Counted from the stretch's first letter, positions 1-8,528 are shown. The stretch: DNA of 64,000 bases from Clostridia bacterium (GCA_900755035.1 CAAEEZ010000017.1:62001-126000); one strand, 5' to 3'. Notes: generated from the sequence alone by a model not told the origin. Numbers and translations are program-made.

Positions 1-105
1 AGTAAAAATTGTACTAAAAATCAAATAAATTATAAAAGTATTATAAAATATTTACAACTAAATAATACTGCGGTTTTAGAGTGATTATATATAGCCGATA
101 AATTG

Positions 106-134
106 TTGCTAATTTTCTAAAAAAGTAGTATAAT
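106..134 (+). promoter_or_regulatory. Promoter of rnpB
   Basis: A TTGCTA -35 box at 106-111 and a perfect TATAAT at 129-134 are separated by 17 bases. The predicted start of transcription, about seven bases further on, falls at 141, which is the first base of the paired 5' end of the RNase P RNA. Confidence 0.72.
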
Positions 135-140
135 GTAACC

Positions 141-458
141 GAGTTAGCCGGATAATCGCGTGAAATATTGAGGAAAGTCCGGGCATCTACGGGAAATGGT
201 GCTGGATAACGTCCAGTGGAGGCGACTCTAAGGAAAGTGCAACAGAAATAAACCGCATACCTTGGTATGTAAGGATGGAAAGGCGAGGTAAGAGCTCACC
301 GCTTTCTCGGTGACGAGAAGGGCAATGTAAACCCCACCTGATGCAAGATGTGAGAACGTTAAACTCCCGTTAGTTCTCCTATATCGCTTGAGGTTGTCGG
401 TAACGGCAATCCTAGATAGATGATTATCTAAAACAGAACTCGGCTTACAGACTAACTC
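141..458 (+). ncRNA. rnpB: RNase P RNA (catalytic subunit of RNase P)
   Basis: RNase P RNA is the ribozyme that trims the 5' leader from precursor tRNAs. The terminal helix P1 is visible as GAGTTAG at 141-147 pairing with CTAACTC at 452-458. The universally conserved blocks are present in the expected order: the GAGGAAAGTCC box near 170-180, the ACAGAA motif around 242-247, an AGAGCTCACCG segment near 292-301, and the 3' block ACAGAACTCGGCTTACAG at 433-450. The length of about 318 bases is a little short for bacterial RNase P RNA. A strong promoter and an intrinsic terminator flank it, so it is an independent transcription unit. The ends are set from the P1 helix. Confidence 0.95.
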
Positions 459-461
459 ATT

Positions 462-486
462 GAGCGACGAAAGTCGCTCTTTTTTT
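462..486 (+). terminator. Intrinsic terminator of rnpB
   Basis: A perfect 7-bp stem (462-468 with 473-479), GAAA tetraloop and a run of seven T follow the RNase P RNA by three bases. Confidence 0.9.
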
Positions 487-522
487 GTATATTTTTTTTA
501 AGTTAAGTAATAATCGTATGGT

Positions 523-1557
523 ATGGAATTGATTGTTTTTAGTGGAGTGATACTTATTTTTATGGTTGCTCTAAGCGTAATAAATAAAAAACTTGCAAGC
601 TCGTCGACGGGTAAAGTATTCGTGACTTACCTTGGCGACAGAAGATATATAAAACAAGCGCTTACGGGAAAGGAAAAAACGAGTGGAGAAGTACCTAACT
701 TATTTTACTATTATTTTCTAATTTTCGTAGTAGTTAAGGGAATTAAAAGAAAGATTAAAAAGGGTGAAAAGGTAGAAAGTACCGAAAAAGCGTTTGTGGA
801 AAGCGCAAGTGCATTAAAGGATAATCTTAAAGTAAAACGAAAGAATTTTGGAAATTTATTATATGTAAATGGATTTTGTAGAGTAATACTTGTAGCAAGA
901 AGTATTTTGGAAACAACTAAATATCAACTAACTGATAAGAATATTAAAAAAGCGCTAAGTAGTATTGACGTTGATTTGAAAGTAAGTGAACTAAAATATT
1001 TGACGGACGCTTTTAATTATCAAATAGTTATTGATTATGGCAAAATTGCAAAGTATATTTTGTACCTAAATAGTATGAAAAAGAAGGCAAAAAAGGGGAA
1101 GAGGAACTTATTTTTTTCTTCTGCTTACACCTATTTTTTTGGTAAATATACCCACGATTTTGAACTATTTGAAAAAATGATAAAGCCGTATTTTTGCGAC
1201 TATTATACTGCCGTGTCAAAATACTTAAAAACTAATAGTTATTATCTAAATAAAACTTTGTCTATCGTTAAATCATCTAAGTATCTAAAAACTTTTTGCC
1301 CACTAAAACTATCTAAAAATTTTGATATTTTGCAAAAAAACGTAAATTTTGCAAGTTATCAACCGGCTATGCAATTAGAAGTTTTAGAAAAGATAGAAGA
1401 AATTGCGATAGCATACAAGAAAAGCGAAACCAAAGTTTGCGAAACTGCTTTGTTACTATGTGAAAAAAATAGAACTGAACCGTATATGCTATTATTTAAG
1501 CAAAACGACCTAGTTAGCAAGGTATTTGATAGTAAAAAAAAACGGCAAACGACGTAG
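523..1557 (+). CDS. Unrecognised protein, 5' part of a gene split by a frameshift
   Basis: The family is not recognised. The 344-residue product begins with a hydrophobic stretch at about residues 3-20, probably a membrane anchor, followed near residues 60-74 by a second, tyrosine-rich hydrophobic run. The rest is lysine-rich and looks helical. The frame ends at 1557, just after a run of nine A at 1534-1542. The next gene is open in the -1 frame from 1518 right through this run to 3080, so one extra A would fuse both into a protein of about 852 residues. Possible readings are an assembly or sequencing error in the homopolymer, transcriptional slippage, or a recent inactivating mutation. No clear ribosome binding site or promoter was seen between the rnpB terminator and the ATG. 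Confidence 0.6.
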   Translation: MELIVFSGVILIFMVALSVINKKLASSSTGKVFVTYLGDRRYIKQALTGKEKTSGEVPNLFYYYFLIFVVVKGIKRKIKKGEKVESTEKAFVESASALKDNLKVKRKNFGNLLYVNGFCRVILVARSILETTKYQLTDKNIKKALSSIDVDLKVSELKYLTDAFNYQIVIDYGKIAKYILYLNSMKKKAKKGKRNLFFSSAYTYFFGKYTHDFELFEKMIKPYFCDYYTAVSKYLKTNSYYLNKTLSIVKSSKYLKTFCPLKLSKNFDILQKNVNFASYQPAMQLEVLEKIEEIAIAYKKSETKVCETALLLCEKNRTEPYMLLFKQNDLVSKVFDSKKKRQTT

Positions 1558-1694
1558 ATTTTGCCAAAAATAGCGTTGAAAATAACCACGATAATCAAAT
1601 TATAGATAAAATTTACTATCCCAACGGATTAGTTGAAATATTTAACGACTTAAAACTAAGGGTAAATAACGGCGACGTTATTACTATTACGCCT

Positions 1695-3080
1695 ATGATA
1701 AAGGCAAAAAAAGACTATTATTCACTTGGAAATCTGTTTAACGATTGCAAAGTAGAAAACGGTAATTACGTTGCTACGTTTTGCAGTGACAAATTCGTGT
1801 TCAAAATAGGCGGCAAATATACGCTTAAAATAGGATTATTCGTGCTAGGCGAAGAGAATATAGAGGTTAGTGCGCTGTTTATTATTAAGTCGCAAAACGA
1901 CGCAAAAATAATAGAAGGCAAGCGTGATAATCAAATAGTACTAAATAATAGCACGATTAACGTAGGTAAGTCCGTAAACGTAAATTGCGCCGAAAAAACT
2001 ATTGGTAAAAAAATAAACCTAGCACGTGAAAGTGATAGGATATATGTAGAAAGCGTGATAAACAACGGGGATAAAAGTTTCGTAATAGAGGTAGCGAATA
2101 AAACTACTGAAAATAGCGACGAATATCAAAATATGAACATACGTAATATTGATATTATGAGCAATTTTAATATCGAAATAAGTACCGAAAACGAACTTCC
2201 GTTTTTTAGAAAGTTTGGGGAGAAGGAAAGTATAAAACAAGCAGTATATAAGGCATTTTATGAAAAAGACTTATATTTTTTGCTATGTTATATAATAAAA
2301 TTCGATAGTGAGATATTGTATAAAATAGATATCGAGCCTATGGATTTTGCTAGTATATTGACGCTAGTAAACCTATATTTACTTGCATATAAGTATCACG
2401 GTTTAACGGCGATAGATACGGTTACTTTTTTAGTAAATAAAGCGGAAAAGTACTCGTTAAACGGCGATATAAAAGAAATAGACTTGTCGCTTGATTTTTT
2501 GGAAAAAATCGATAAATCTTCTAGTGTTTATAAGCGTATATGCAATAATTTGAAAGACCGACTTATCAAATATCTTCATAAAGTAAGGGTGGATATTTTG
2601 TTTTCAAAACTTTTAGAAACGGGGGACACGTCAATTATTTTGCTTTTTGCAAAGCATAAAAAATTATTGCAGTTAGAGTATGAAATAAAGTTTGAAGAAT
2701 ATCTTGAAAACGTAGATTTTTTCGACTTGAACTACGCTAAATCTAAGTACTACGAGTGTTTGTATTATTTGTACGACGAAAATAATAAAAACAAAATTTT
2801 CAAGGCGATTAACGACGAGGAAATCGATATAGCAAAAATAGCGATAGTTACCGACAAAATAATGGGACTTGACTTAGTAGACGGGTTAATTAGTTTTAGT
2901 CCTATTTTGCCGTTTAGTCTAGATAAAGTGGCTATGAACGTGATAACAGGCGCTAGGACGATTACGTGTATTGCAAAGCGTGGGTTTGATTATTTTGCTA
3001 TCAACGGAAAAGAGTACGAAAAAAATAGGAAAGTATTGCTAAAAGGCAAAACCGTGAAAATAGTTGCCTCGGCACGTTAG
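1695..3080 (+). CDS. Unrecognised protein, 3' part of the frameshifted gene
   Basis: This frame is open from 1518, not only from the ATG at 1695, and there is no ribosome binding site before 1695. The coding-looking stretch 1542-1694 contributes about 51 further residues. It is therefore best read as the C-terminal part of the gene beginning at 523. The product looks like a beta-rich region (about the first 150 residues) followed by a helical region, with a final segment rich in short beta-strand-like runs. The last 70 residues faintly resemble the C-terminal beta domain of some glycoside phosphorylases, but this is too weak to assign a function. The stop lies inside a short repeat found again 32 bases downstream. 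Confidence 0.55.
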   Translation: MIKAKKDYYSLGNLFNDCKVENGNYVATFCSDKFVFKIGGKYTLKIGLFVLGEENIEVSALFIIKSQNDAKIIEGKRDNQIVLNNSTINVGKSVNVNCAEKTIGKKINLARESDRIYVESVINNGDKSFVIEVANKTTENSDEYQNMNIRNIDIMSNFNIEISTENELPFFRKFGEKESIKQAVYKAFYEKDLYFLLCYIIKFDSEILYKIDIEPMDFASILTLVNLYLLAYKYHGLTAIDTVTFLVNKAEKYSLNGDIKEIDLSLDFLEKIDKSSSVYKRICNNLKDRLIKYLHKVRVDILFSKLLETGDTSIILLFAKHKKLLQLEYEIKFEEYLENVDFFDLNYAKSKYYECLYYLYDENNKNKIFKAINDEEIDIAKIAIVTDKIMGLDLVDGLISFSPILPFSLDKVAMNVITGARTITCIAKRGFDYFAINGKEYEKNRKVLLKGKTVKIVASAR

Positions 3081-3114
3081 GTGAAAACGTAGAGTTGCTG
3101 ATAGGCACGTTAGG
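3071..3114 (+). repeat. Direct repeat of 12 bases at the gene's 3' end
   Basis: GGCACGTTAGGT occurs at 3071-3082, covering the stop codon of the preceding gene, and again at 3103-3114. Similarity extends slightly upstream of both copies (AGTTGC), suggesting a small local duplication of the gene end. Confidence 0.6.
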
Positions 3115-3244
3115 TTAGCATAACTTGATAGTTTTATAGCAGTTTTTTGCTTAAATTTTTTATAGTTATGCCTTAACGATATATCTAAATTTAGGGCTAC
3201 ACGCCGTCTTGCTTGTAATTTTACAACGTTTATTTAACGTAATA

Positions 3245-3273
3245 TTGACATGCAAAAAAACTTGATTTAATAT
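3245..3273 (+). promoter_or_regulatory. Promoter of the phosphotransferase gene
   Basis: A perfect TTGACA at 3245-3250 is followed after 17 bases by TAATAT at 3268-3273. The rest of the 3081-3332 gap holds nothing else convincing except an 8-base inverted repeat (3118-3125 with 3164-3171). Confidence 0.55.
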
Positions 3274-3332
3274 TAAAATAGTTGAGAGTTAACAGGTTAT
3301 TTGCGATGTAAAATCAAAGTAAAGGTGGAGTT

Positions 3333-4286
3333 ATGGCTGAAACAAATAGAGAATATAATCAAAATGAAATAGTTTGCTATATCACGAGTTTAATAGAACA
3401 AAAATATTCTTGCGACCCGCTTAGTATTAAATACTTGGGTGGTGGCTCTTACGGAATGGCGTACAAAGTACAAATCGACAAACCTCCTTATTTAATGGTA
3501 ATTAAGGTTTTTAGAGTTCCAGATTTGCATAGAATTGAAGCCAATGATTTGAAAGCCCTTGGCAAGAACACTAGTATGAAAGTGCCGGAAGTATATTTCG
3601 TACACGACTTGGAAAGTGATATTCCCGTTAATTGCATAGGTATGGAGTGGATTGATGGCGTAAATGCGCTTAATGCAAAATTCCTATTCTTTTCAAAGGA
3701 AAAGAAAAAAAGATTTGCCGAAATCGTTACGAATTCTATGATAGAGTTTCATAGTTGCCATAACGAGAAGTTTGGCAATATAGAAAATCCGCAATACGAT
3801 AAGTGGTTAGATTATTATAGGCCGTTTGCTGAAAATATTTTAGAAAAAACTCGTCAACTTGCAGAAGAAAATAAAATTAAAATAGACGTCTTAAATACAA
3901 TGGAAGAGGCGTACTTGTTGTTTGATTTGATTTTTGAAGAAGAAGTCAAAGAGGCGGTTTTAATACACGGCGACTTAAACGTAATGAATATTATGGTTAA
4001 TCCAAGAAACTTTGAGCCCGTTGCAATAATCGATCCGCTAGAATCAAAATATGCAGATAGAGAATTCGACTTGTTTCAATTAAATAATTTAACCGGAAAA
4101 TATTTTGGTTTGTACGACGAATATAAGAGAAAATATCCCGTAAGTAAAAATTGTGATATTAAATGTGCATTTTACGCTTTGTGGAACGAAGTGTACTGTT
4201 ATATAAAATCAGGTAAATTGTTTACGTCGATAATGAGACCGCTAGTGAAAAATATGAAAAAAGAAATAACAAAATTTACGGATTAG
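3333..4286 (+). CDS. Aminoglycoside/choline-kinase-like phosphotransferase
   Basis: This 317-residue protein belongs to the APH/choline kinase fold, which transfers phosphate from ATP to a hydroxyl of a small molecule. The catalytic loop HGDLNVMN is at residues 212-219, with the catalytic Asp214 and metal-binding Asn219, and the DFG-equivalent aspartate is Asp234 in IIDP. The N-lobe glycine-rich loop (LGGGSYG) lies near residues 36-42, followed by the VIKVF lysine strand. The start is supported by AAAGGTGGAG just upstream. The gene stands alone between its own promoter and terminator. The substrate cannot be read from the sequence: related proteins phosphorylate antibiotics, choline, homoserine or sugars, so a resistance role should not be assumed. 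Confidence 0.85.
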   Translation: MAETNREYNQNEIVCYITSLIEQKYSCDPLSIKYLGGGSYGMAYKVQIDKPPYLMVIKVFRVPDLHRIEANDLKALGKNTSMKVPEVYFVHDLESDIPVNCIGMEWIDGVNALNAKFLFFSKEKKKRFAEIVTNSMIEFHSCHNEKFGNIENPQYDKWLDYYRPFAENILEKTRQLAEENKIKIDVLNTMEEAYLLFDLIFEEEVKEAVLIHGDLNVMNIMVNPRNFEPVAIIDPLESKYADREFDLFQLNNLTGKYFGLYDEYKRKYPVSKNCDIKCAFYALWNEVYCYIKSGKLFTSIMRPLVKNMKKEITKFTD

Positions 4287-4327
4287 TATGTTAGTATCTG
4301 TAAAACTATAAAAAACCCTATGAAAAT

Positions 4328-4362
4328 ATGCCGATTGCAAATAAAATGCAGTCGGTATTTTT
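4328..4362 (+). terminator. Intrinsic terminator after the phosphotransferase gene
   Basis: A 12-bp stem (4328-4339 with 4347-4358, two G-T pairs) with a 7-base loop is followed by TTTTT. Confidence 0.8.
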
Positions 4363-4720
4363 ATCAAAAAATTTACACTTTGTATAACGTTGAAACCATA
4401 TTCGTTATTTTGTGTCAAAACGAAATTTTTAAGTAGTATACAGTGAAAATAGCGTATAGTTTTTGTACGTGGTAGTGCAGTCGTGTTTTGTTAAACGATG
4501 AATAGTGTTTTATTTATTTTACAAAATCGTATATTTTACGCCTTTTTTGAAATAATTTGCGATGGTTATGTAGTAAGCAAATCTTGATTTTAAGAAATAA
4601 ACGAATATCGCTTAAATTTTAGCGTAATTGTGTGTAGAAAGAGTTTTGAGTTAGGTGGCGTTGTAGAAAGATATCATTTACTTTTATAAAGTTTTGTGTT
4701 AATATTTTCTAGAGGTAATT
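4363..4720. other. Intergenic region, nothing recognised
   Basis: A 358-base A+T-rich gap before rarA. No open frame, RNA gene or repeat was recognised. A weak promoter-like pair (TTGTAG at 4661-4666, TATAAA at 4685-4690, 18 bases apart) may serve rarA. Confidence 0.5.
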
Positions 4721-6019
4721 ATGGATTTATTTGATTTTGCTGAAAATAAAGACAATAGGCTTGCGCCACTTGCTGAAAGAATGAGAGCCAAGACGCTTGA
4801 CGACTTTATAGGTCAAGAGCATTTGGTTGGTAAAGATTGTTTGCTAAGGCGTGCAATAAAAGCAGATAGGCTGGGTAGTTGCATTTTTTACGGACCGGCC
4901 GGAACGGGTAAAACCACGCTTGCAAATATAATAGCAAACACTACGAACTGCCACTTCGAGCAACTAAACGCCGTGTCAAGTGGTGTTGCTGATGCTAAAC
5001 GCATAATAGAAGAGGCAAAGCAAAGGCTAAATATGTACGGCGTGAAAACCTATCTACTACTAGACGAGTGCCATAGGTGGAATAAGGCGCAGTCTGACTC
5101 GGTGCTTGCAGGAATAGAGCAAGGGTATATAGTGTTTATAGGCTCTACCACAGAAAATCCGTACGTGAATATGACGCCGGCAATAGTAAGTAGGTGTAGA
5201 ATTTTCGAATTCAAAAAATTAAATAAGGAAAATATAAAATCGGGTCTAAATAGGGCAATTAGTGACAAAACTAATGGACTAGGCGAGTACGACGTTACGG
5301 TAACGGACGAGGCAATCGAGCATATCGCAACCGTTGCTAACGGAGATATGCGTACTGCATTAAATGCGCTTGAACTTGCCTTTCTTACCACTAATCCCGA
5401 CCAAAACGGCAGGGTAAATATCGATATAAAAATTGCAGAGCAATCCATACAAAAACGGGCGCTATCAATAGACCAAGACGACTACTACGATATATTGTCC
5501 GCATTTTGCAAAAGTTTAAGAGGTAGCGACTCAAACGCTGCTTTGTATTGGGCGGAAAGACTAATTCAAGCAGGGTGCGACCCACTAATAATATTGCGTA
5601 GGCTGATAGTACATTCCTCAGAGGACGTGGGGCTTGCAAATAGTAATGCACTTGTCGTTGCGACGTCGGCTCTTACTGCTTATGAGAAAATAGGTATGCC
5701 AGAGGCAAAAATACCTATGTTCCACGCAATAATCTACGTGTGCGAAAGCCCTAAATCAAACAGTGTAGTAAACGCAAAATATATGGTGGAAGAGGCGGTT
5801 AGCAAAATTAAAAGCGAAAACGTGCCTACTTACTTAAAGGACGCTAATTACAAGGTGGAAAAAATATCGGGCTACAAATACCCACACGACTTTGGTGGAT
5901 ACGTGGAGCAACAATATTTGCCTGACGAATTAAAGGACGTTAAATTTTACAATCCACTTCCGTACGGCGACGAGAAAAAAGTGATAGAAAGACAAAAAGA
6001 ACTAGGAAAAATTAAATAA
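4721..6019 (+). CDS. rarA: Replication-associated recombination ATPase RarA
   Basis: RarA (MgsA) is a AAA+ ATPase of the clamp-loader-like family that acts at stalled replication forks and single-strand gaps. The 432-residue length is typical. The N-terminal signature RMRAKTLDDFIGQEHL is followed by Walker A GPAGTGKT at residues 58-65, and the Walker B aspartate and glutamate are Asp115 and Glu116 in the LLDECHRWNKAQ motif, close to the family's usual LLIDEIHRFNKAQ. The Ser-Arg-Cys sensor region (AIVSRCRIFEF) follows, and the C-terminal half carries the usual tetramerisation domain. An AGAGG ribosome binding site precedes the ATG. The stop overlaps the next start by one base, so it is co-transcribed with ruvX. 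Confidence 0.93.
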   Translation: MDLFDFAENKDNRLAPLAERMRAKTLDDFIGQEHLVGKDCLLRRAIKADRLGSCIFYGPAGTGKTTLANIIANTTNCHFEQLNAVSSGVADAKRIIEEAKQRLNMYGVKTYLLLDECHRWNKAQSDSVLAGIEQGYIVFIGSTTENPYVNMTPAIVSRCRIFEFKKLNKENIKSGLNRAISDKTNGLGEYDVTVTDEAIEHIATVANGDMRTALNALELAFLTTNPDQNGRVNIDIKIAEQSIQKRALSIDQDDYYDILSAFCKSLRGSDSNAALYWAERLIQAGCDPLIILRRLIVHSSEDVGLANSNALVVATSALTAYEKIGMPEAKIPMFHAIIYVCESPKSNSVVNAKYMVEEAVSKIKSENVPTYLKDANYKVEKISGYKYPHDFGGYVEQQYLPDELKDVKFYNPLPYGDEKKVIERQKELGKIK

Positions 6020-6432
6020 TGAGAAAAATAGGACTAGATATTGGTGACGTAAGAATTGGCGTAGCGGTTAGCGATATGCTAAATATTTTGGCAAATCCGT
6101 ACGAAACGTACGTACGAAAAAGTATAGACGAAGATATAGAGCATTTTCAAAACCTATTAAAAGAGCAAAATGCCGATACCTTCGTAGTGGGTTTACCGTT
6201 AAATATGGACGGAACGGCAGGCGATAGGGTAGAAAAAACGAAAGAGTATGCAAGTAGGCTTGCAGAAAAAATAGACGCTAAATTCGTGTATCAGGACGAA
6301 AGGCTAACTACGGTGCAGGCTGAAAAGGTGCTGATATCGGGTGGCGTTAGGCGTGATAAAAGAAAAAAAGTGGTGGATAAGGTTGCTTCTACCATAATTT
6401 TGCAAGCATATTTGGATAGATTTTCTAAATAA
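6019..6432 (+). CDS. ruvX: Pre-16S rRNA nuclease / RuvX family (YqgF)
   Basis: A 137-residue RNase H-fold protein of the YqgF/RuvX family, implicated in 5' maturation of 16S rRNA and annotated as a putative Holliday junction resolvase. The three acidic catalytic residues are in place: Asp7 in LDIGDVRIG, Glu94 in DERLTT and Asp120 in VDKVAS. The conserved VVGLPLNMDG and the basic GGVRRDKRKK loop are also present. The start codon shares one base with the rarA stop, indicating translational coupling. In many Firmicutes this gene sits next to the DUF1292 gene, as here. Confidence 0.92.
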   Translation: MRKIGLDIGDVRIGVAVSDMLNILANPYETYVRKSIDEDIEHFQNLLKEQNADTFVVGLPLNMDGTAGDRVEKTKEYASRLAEKIDAKFVYQDERLTTVQAEKVLISGGVRRDKRKKVVDKVASTIILQAYLDRFSK

Positions 6433-6435
6433 TTA

Positions 6436-6464
6436 GTGACATAAAAAACAGTTTGTGCTATACT
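6436..6464 (+). promoter_or_regulatory. Promoter of the DUF1292 gene
   Basis: GTGACA at 6436-6441 and TATACT at 6459-6464 are spaced by 17 bases, between ruvX and the next gene. Confidence 0.55.
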
Positions 6465-6494
6465 ACATATATGAACGCTGTAAAGGAGGTAATT

Positions 6495-6794
6495 ATGGCA
6501 GACGAAATTAAAGATGCTCTTTTGGAAGACGACGATATAATCACCCTTATGGGCGAGGACGGAGCAGAAGAAGAATTCTATCATATTGCTACTATCGACT
6601 ACGATGACAAATGGTATATTTTCCTTCATCCGGTAGAAGAGCAAGAAGGAATAGCTGAGGACGAAGCGCTTATATTCGAAATCGGTGAAGACGAAGAAGG
6701 TAACGATTTGTTCAATCTAGTTGAAGATGACGAATTGATAGACAAAGTTTACGCTGAGTATATCAAAGAACTTGACAAAATCGACCCACAATAG
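6495..6794 (+). CDS. DUF1292 domain protein (YrzB-like)
   Basis: A 99-residue, strongly acidic protein of the DUF1292 family, whose function is unknown. Typical features are the EDDDIITLMGEDG-type opening and a repeated pattern of short acidic beta strands (IFLHPVEEQ, IFEIGEDEEG). The frame is open upstream to 6453, but the start at 6495 is chosen because a perfect AAAGGAGGT lies 5 bases before it and because the predicted -10 box overlaps the upstream alternative. The neighbourhood ruvX-DUF1292 is conserved in Bacillota. It has its own promoter and terminator, so it can be made independently of rarA-ruvX. Confidence 0.9.
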   Translation: MADEIKDALLEDDDIITLMGEDGAEEEFYHIATIDYDDKWYIFLHPVEEQEGIAEDEALIFEIGEDEEGNDLFNLVEDDELIDKVYAEYIKELDKIDPQ

Positions 6795-6802
6795 TAAAAA
6801 TC

Positions 6803-6831
6803 ATGCTACCAAATACGGTAGCATTTTTTTT
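6803..6831 (+). terminator. Intrinsic terminator after the DUF1292 gene
   Basis: A perfect 8-bp stem (6803-6810 with 6817-6824), 6-base loop and eight T. Confidence 0.9.
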
Positions 6832-6929
6832 GCGAAAATGAGGTGTTTTATAATGGCGTAGAACTAGTCGACGAGTACTATGTCAAAAGGGCGTTTTTGC
6901 AAAATATTTTGAAAAGCAATCAATTTTAT

Positions 6930-6958
6930 TTGATTTATTATATTATATATGTTAAAAT
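6930..6958 (+). promoter_or_regulatory. Probable promoter of rpsB-tsf
   Basis: TTGATT at 6930-6935 and TAAAAT at 6953-6958 with 17-base spacing, in a very A+T-rich segment. Transcription would begin near 6965. Confidence 0.45.
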
Positions 6959-6964
6959 TCTATT

Positions 6965-7056
6965 AAAAATAAGCACCGTTACTTAGATTTGCGTAGTGTG
7001 AAAGTTGCGTAGGTCGCAAGGTAGCGGAAAGTATTAACAAAAGGAGATTTTTAATT
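6965..7056 (+). promoter_or_regulatory. Structured 5' leader of rpsB, possible autoregulatory site
   Basis: The 90-base leader can fold into an outer 7-bp helix (6976-6982 with 7021-7027) enclosing a hairpin TTGCG/CGCAA (7005-7009 with 7015-7019). A second copy of TTGCGTAG at 6989-6996 could compete for the CGCAA strand, giving two alternative structures just before the ribosome binding site AAAAGGAG. Ribosomal protein genes often carry leaders that bind their own product. This one is inferred by eye only. Confidence 0.35.
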
Positions 7057-7836
7057 ATGGCAGTTATTTCAATGAAACAACTACTAGAAGCAGGCGTTCA
7101 TTTTGGACACCAAACAAAGAGATGGAACCCTAAAATGGGTAAATACATCTACGCAGCAAGAAACGATATTCATATTATCGACTTGCAACTATCTGTTAAA
7201 GCAGTAGAAGAGGCTTACGAGTTCGTAAAACAAATCGCAGCAGAGGGCAAATCAGTACTTTTCGTTGGTACTAAGAAACAAGCGCAAGACGCTATCAAAG
7301 AAGAGGCTGAAAGATGCGGACAATACTACATTAACCAAAGATGGTTAGGTGGTACTTTAACTAACTTCAAAACCATTAGAAGCAGAATTGAAAGATTGAA
7401 CAAGATTAACCAAATGGAACTTGTTGGCGATTTTGATATTCTTCCTAAGAAAGAAGTTGCAGGTCTTATTAAAGAAAGAGAACTACTTGAAAGAAACATC
7501 GGCGGTATCAAAAATATGCGTACTTTACCGGGTTGCTTGTTCGTAGTAGACTTGAAGAAAGAAGAAATTGCTATTAAAGAAGCAAGAAAATTAAATATTC
7601 CTATCGTTGCAGTCGTAGATACTAACGGCGATCCAGACCTAGTAGACTACGTTATCCCTGGTAACGACGACGCAATTAGAGCAATCAAATTGTTTGCAAG
7701 CGTAATTGCCGACGCAGTTATCGAAGCAAACCAAGGCGAGCAAAATACCCCTAAGTTAGAAATCGAAGAGGACGTTGACGCTGAAGATTTGATGAAGAGC
7801 GCTATTGAAGAGCCTATCGAAAAGGTTGAAGAATAA
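7057..7836 (+). CDS. rpsB: 30S ribosomal protein S2
   Basis: S2 sits on the outer side of the 30S subunit and is needed with S1 for initiation. The 259-residue length is normal. The hallmarks are the opening MKQLLEAGVHFGHQTKRWNPKM, the RWLGGTLTNFKTIRSRI block and the PIVAVVDTNGDPD motif near residues 183-193, followed by the usual acidic, variable C-terminal tail. AAAAGGAG precedes the ATG at good distance. It is followed after 17 bases by tsf, the universal rpsB-tsf pair. Confidence 0.98.
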   Translation: MAVISMKQLLEAGVHFGHQTKRWNPKMGKYIYAARNDIHIIDLQLSVKAVEEAYEFVKQIAAEGKSVLFVGTKKQAQDAIKEEAERCGQYYINQRWLGGTLTNFKTIRSRIERLNKINQMELVGDFDILPKKEVAGLIKERELLERNIGGIKNMRTLPGCLFVVDLKKEEIAIKEARKLNIPIVAVVDTNGDPDLVDYVIPGNDDAIRAIKLFASVIADAVIEANQGEQNTPKLEIEEDVDAEDLMKSAIEEPIEKVEE

Positions 7837-7853
7837 TTTAAGGAGAATCGATT

Positions 7854-8513
7854 ATGTTTACTAACAAAGATATAATGAAGTTAAGAGAGCAAACCGGCGT
7901 TGGCATTATGAAATGCAAAGAAGCACTTATCGAAACTGACGGCGATTTTGAAAAGGCTGTTGCTTACCTACGTGAAAAGGGTATGGCATCTGCTGAAAAA
8001 AGAGCGTCTAAAATTGCTAGCCAAGGCGTAGTTGATTCTTATATTCACATGGGTGGTAAAGTTGGCGTACTTGTAGAAGTTAACTGCGAAACCGACTTCG
8101 TTGCTCGTGGCGAGAAATTTAAGGAGTTCGTACACGACGTAGCAATGCAAATTGCTGCTGCTAAGCCTTTGTACGTTCGTTCTAGCGAAGTTCCTACCGA
8201 AGAACTTGAAAAAGAAAAGGAAATCCTAAGAGCGCAAGCACTTAACGAAGGAAAGCCTGAGAAAATCGTTGACAGAATGGTAGAAGGTAGAGTTAAGAAA
8301 TATTATGAAGAATTCTGCTTGCTAGATCAAAAATTCGTTAAAGACCCTTCTAAGACGATTGAAGAATACTTGAAAGAAACCATTTCGGTTATCGGCGAGA
8401 AAATCGATATAAGAAGATTCGTTCGTTACGAGATGGGTGAAGGTCTTGAAAAGAAAGAAGAAAACTTCGCACAAGAAATAGCTGACCAAATAGCAGCTGC
8501 AAAAAAAGCGTAA
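7854..8513 (+). CDS. tsf: Elongation factor Ts
   Basis: EF-Ts is the guanine nucleotide exchange factor that recycles EF-Tu. The 219-residue form is the compact version common in Bacillota. The N-terminal UBA-like module with the signature LREQTGVGIMKCKEAL is at residues 8-23, and the EF-Tu-contacting core motif GVLVEVNCETDFVAR follows near residues 71-85. The C-terminal RRFVRYEMGEG block closes the dimerisation-type domain. AAGGAG lies before the ATG. It is co-transcribed with rpsB and is followed by a weak hairpin before pyrH. Confidence 0.97.
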   Translation: MFTNKDIMKLREQTGVGIMKCKEALIETDGDFEKAVAYLREKGMASAEKRASKIASQGVVDSYIHMGGKVGVLVEVNCETDFVARGEKFKEFVHDVAMQIAAAKPLYVRSSEVPTEELEKEKEILRAQALNEGKPEKIVDRMVEGRVKKYYEEFCLLDQKFVKDPSKTIEEYLKETISVIGEKIDIRRFVRYEMGEGLEKKEENFAQEIADQIAAAKKA

Positions 8514-8528
8514 TAAAATGGTAAATTA

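Noticed and set aside
3333..4286. Antibiotic resistance gene
   Set aside because: The APH fold is clear, but the family also includes many housekeeping small-molecule kinases; the sequence gives no specific link to a drug.
5050..5651. Two minus-strand open frames opposite rarA
   Set aside because: Both are shadows of a strong + strand gene with conserved domains, and have no start signals.
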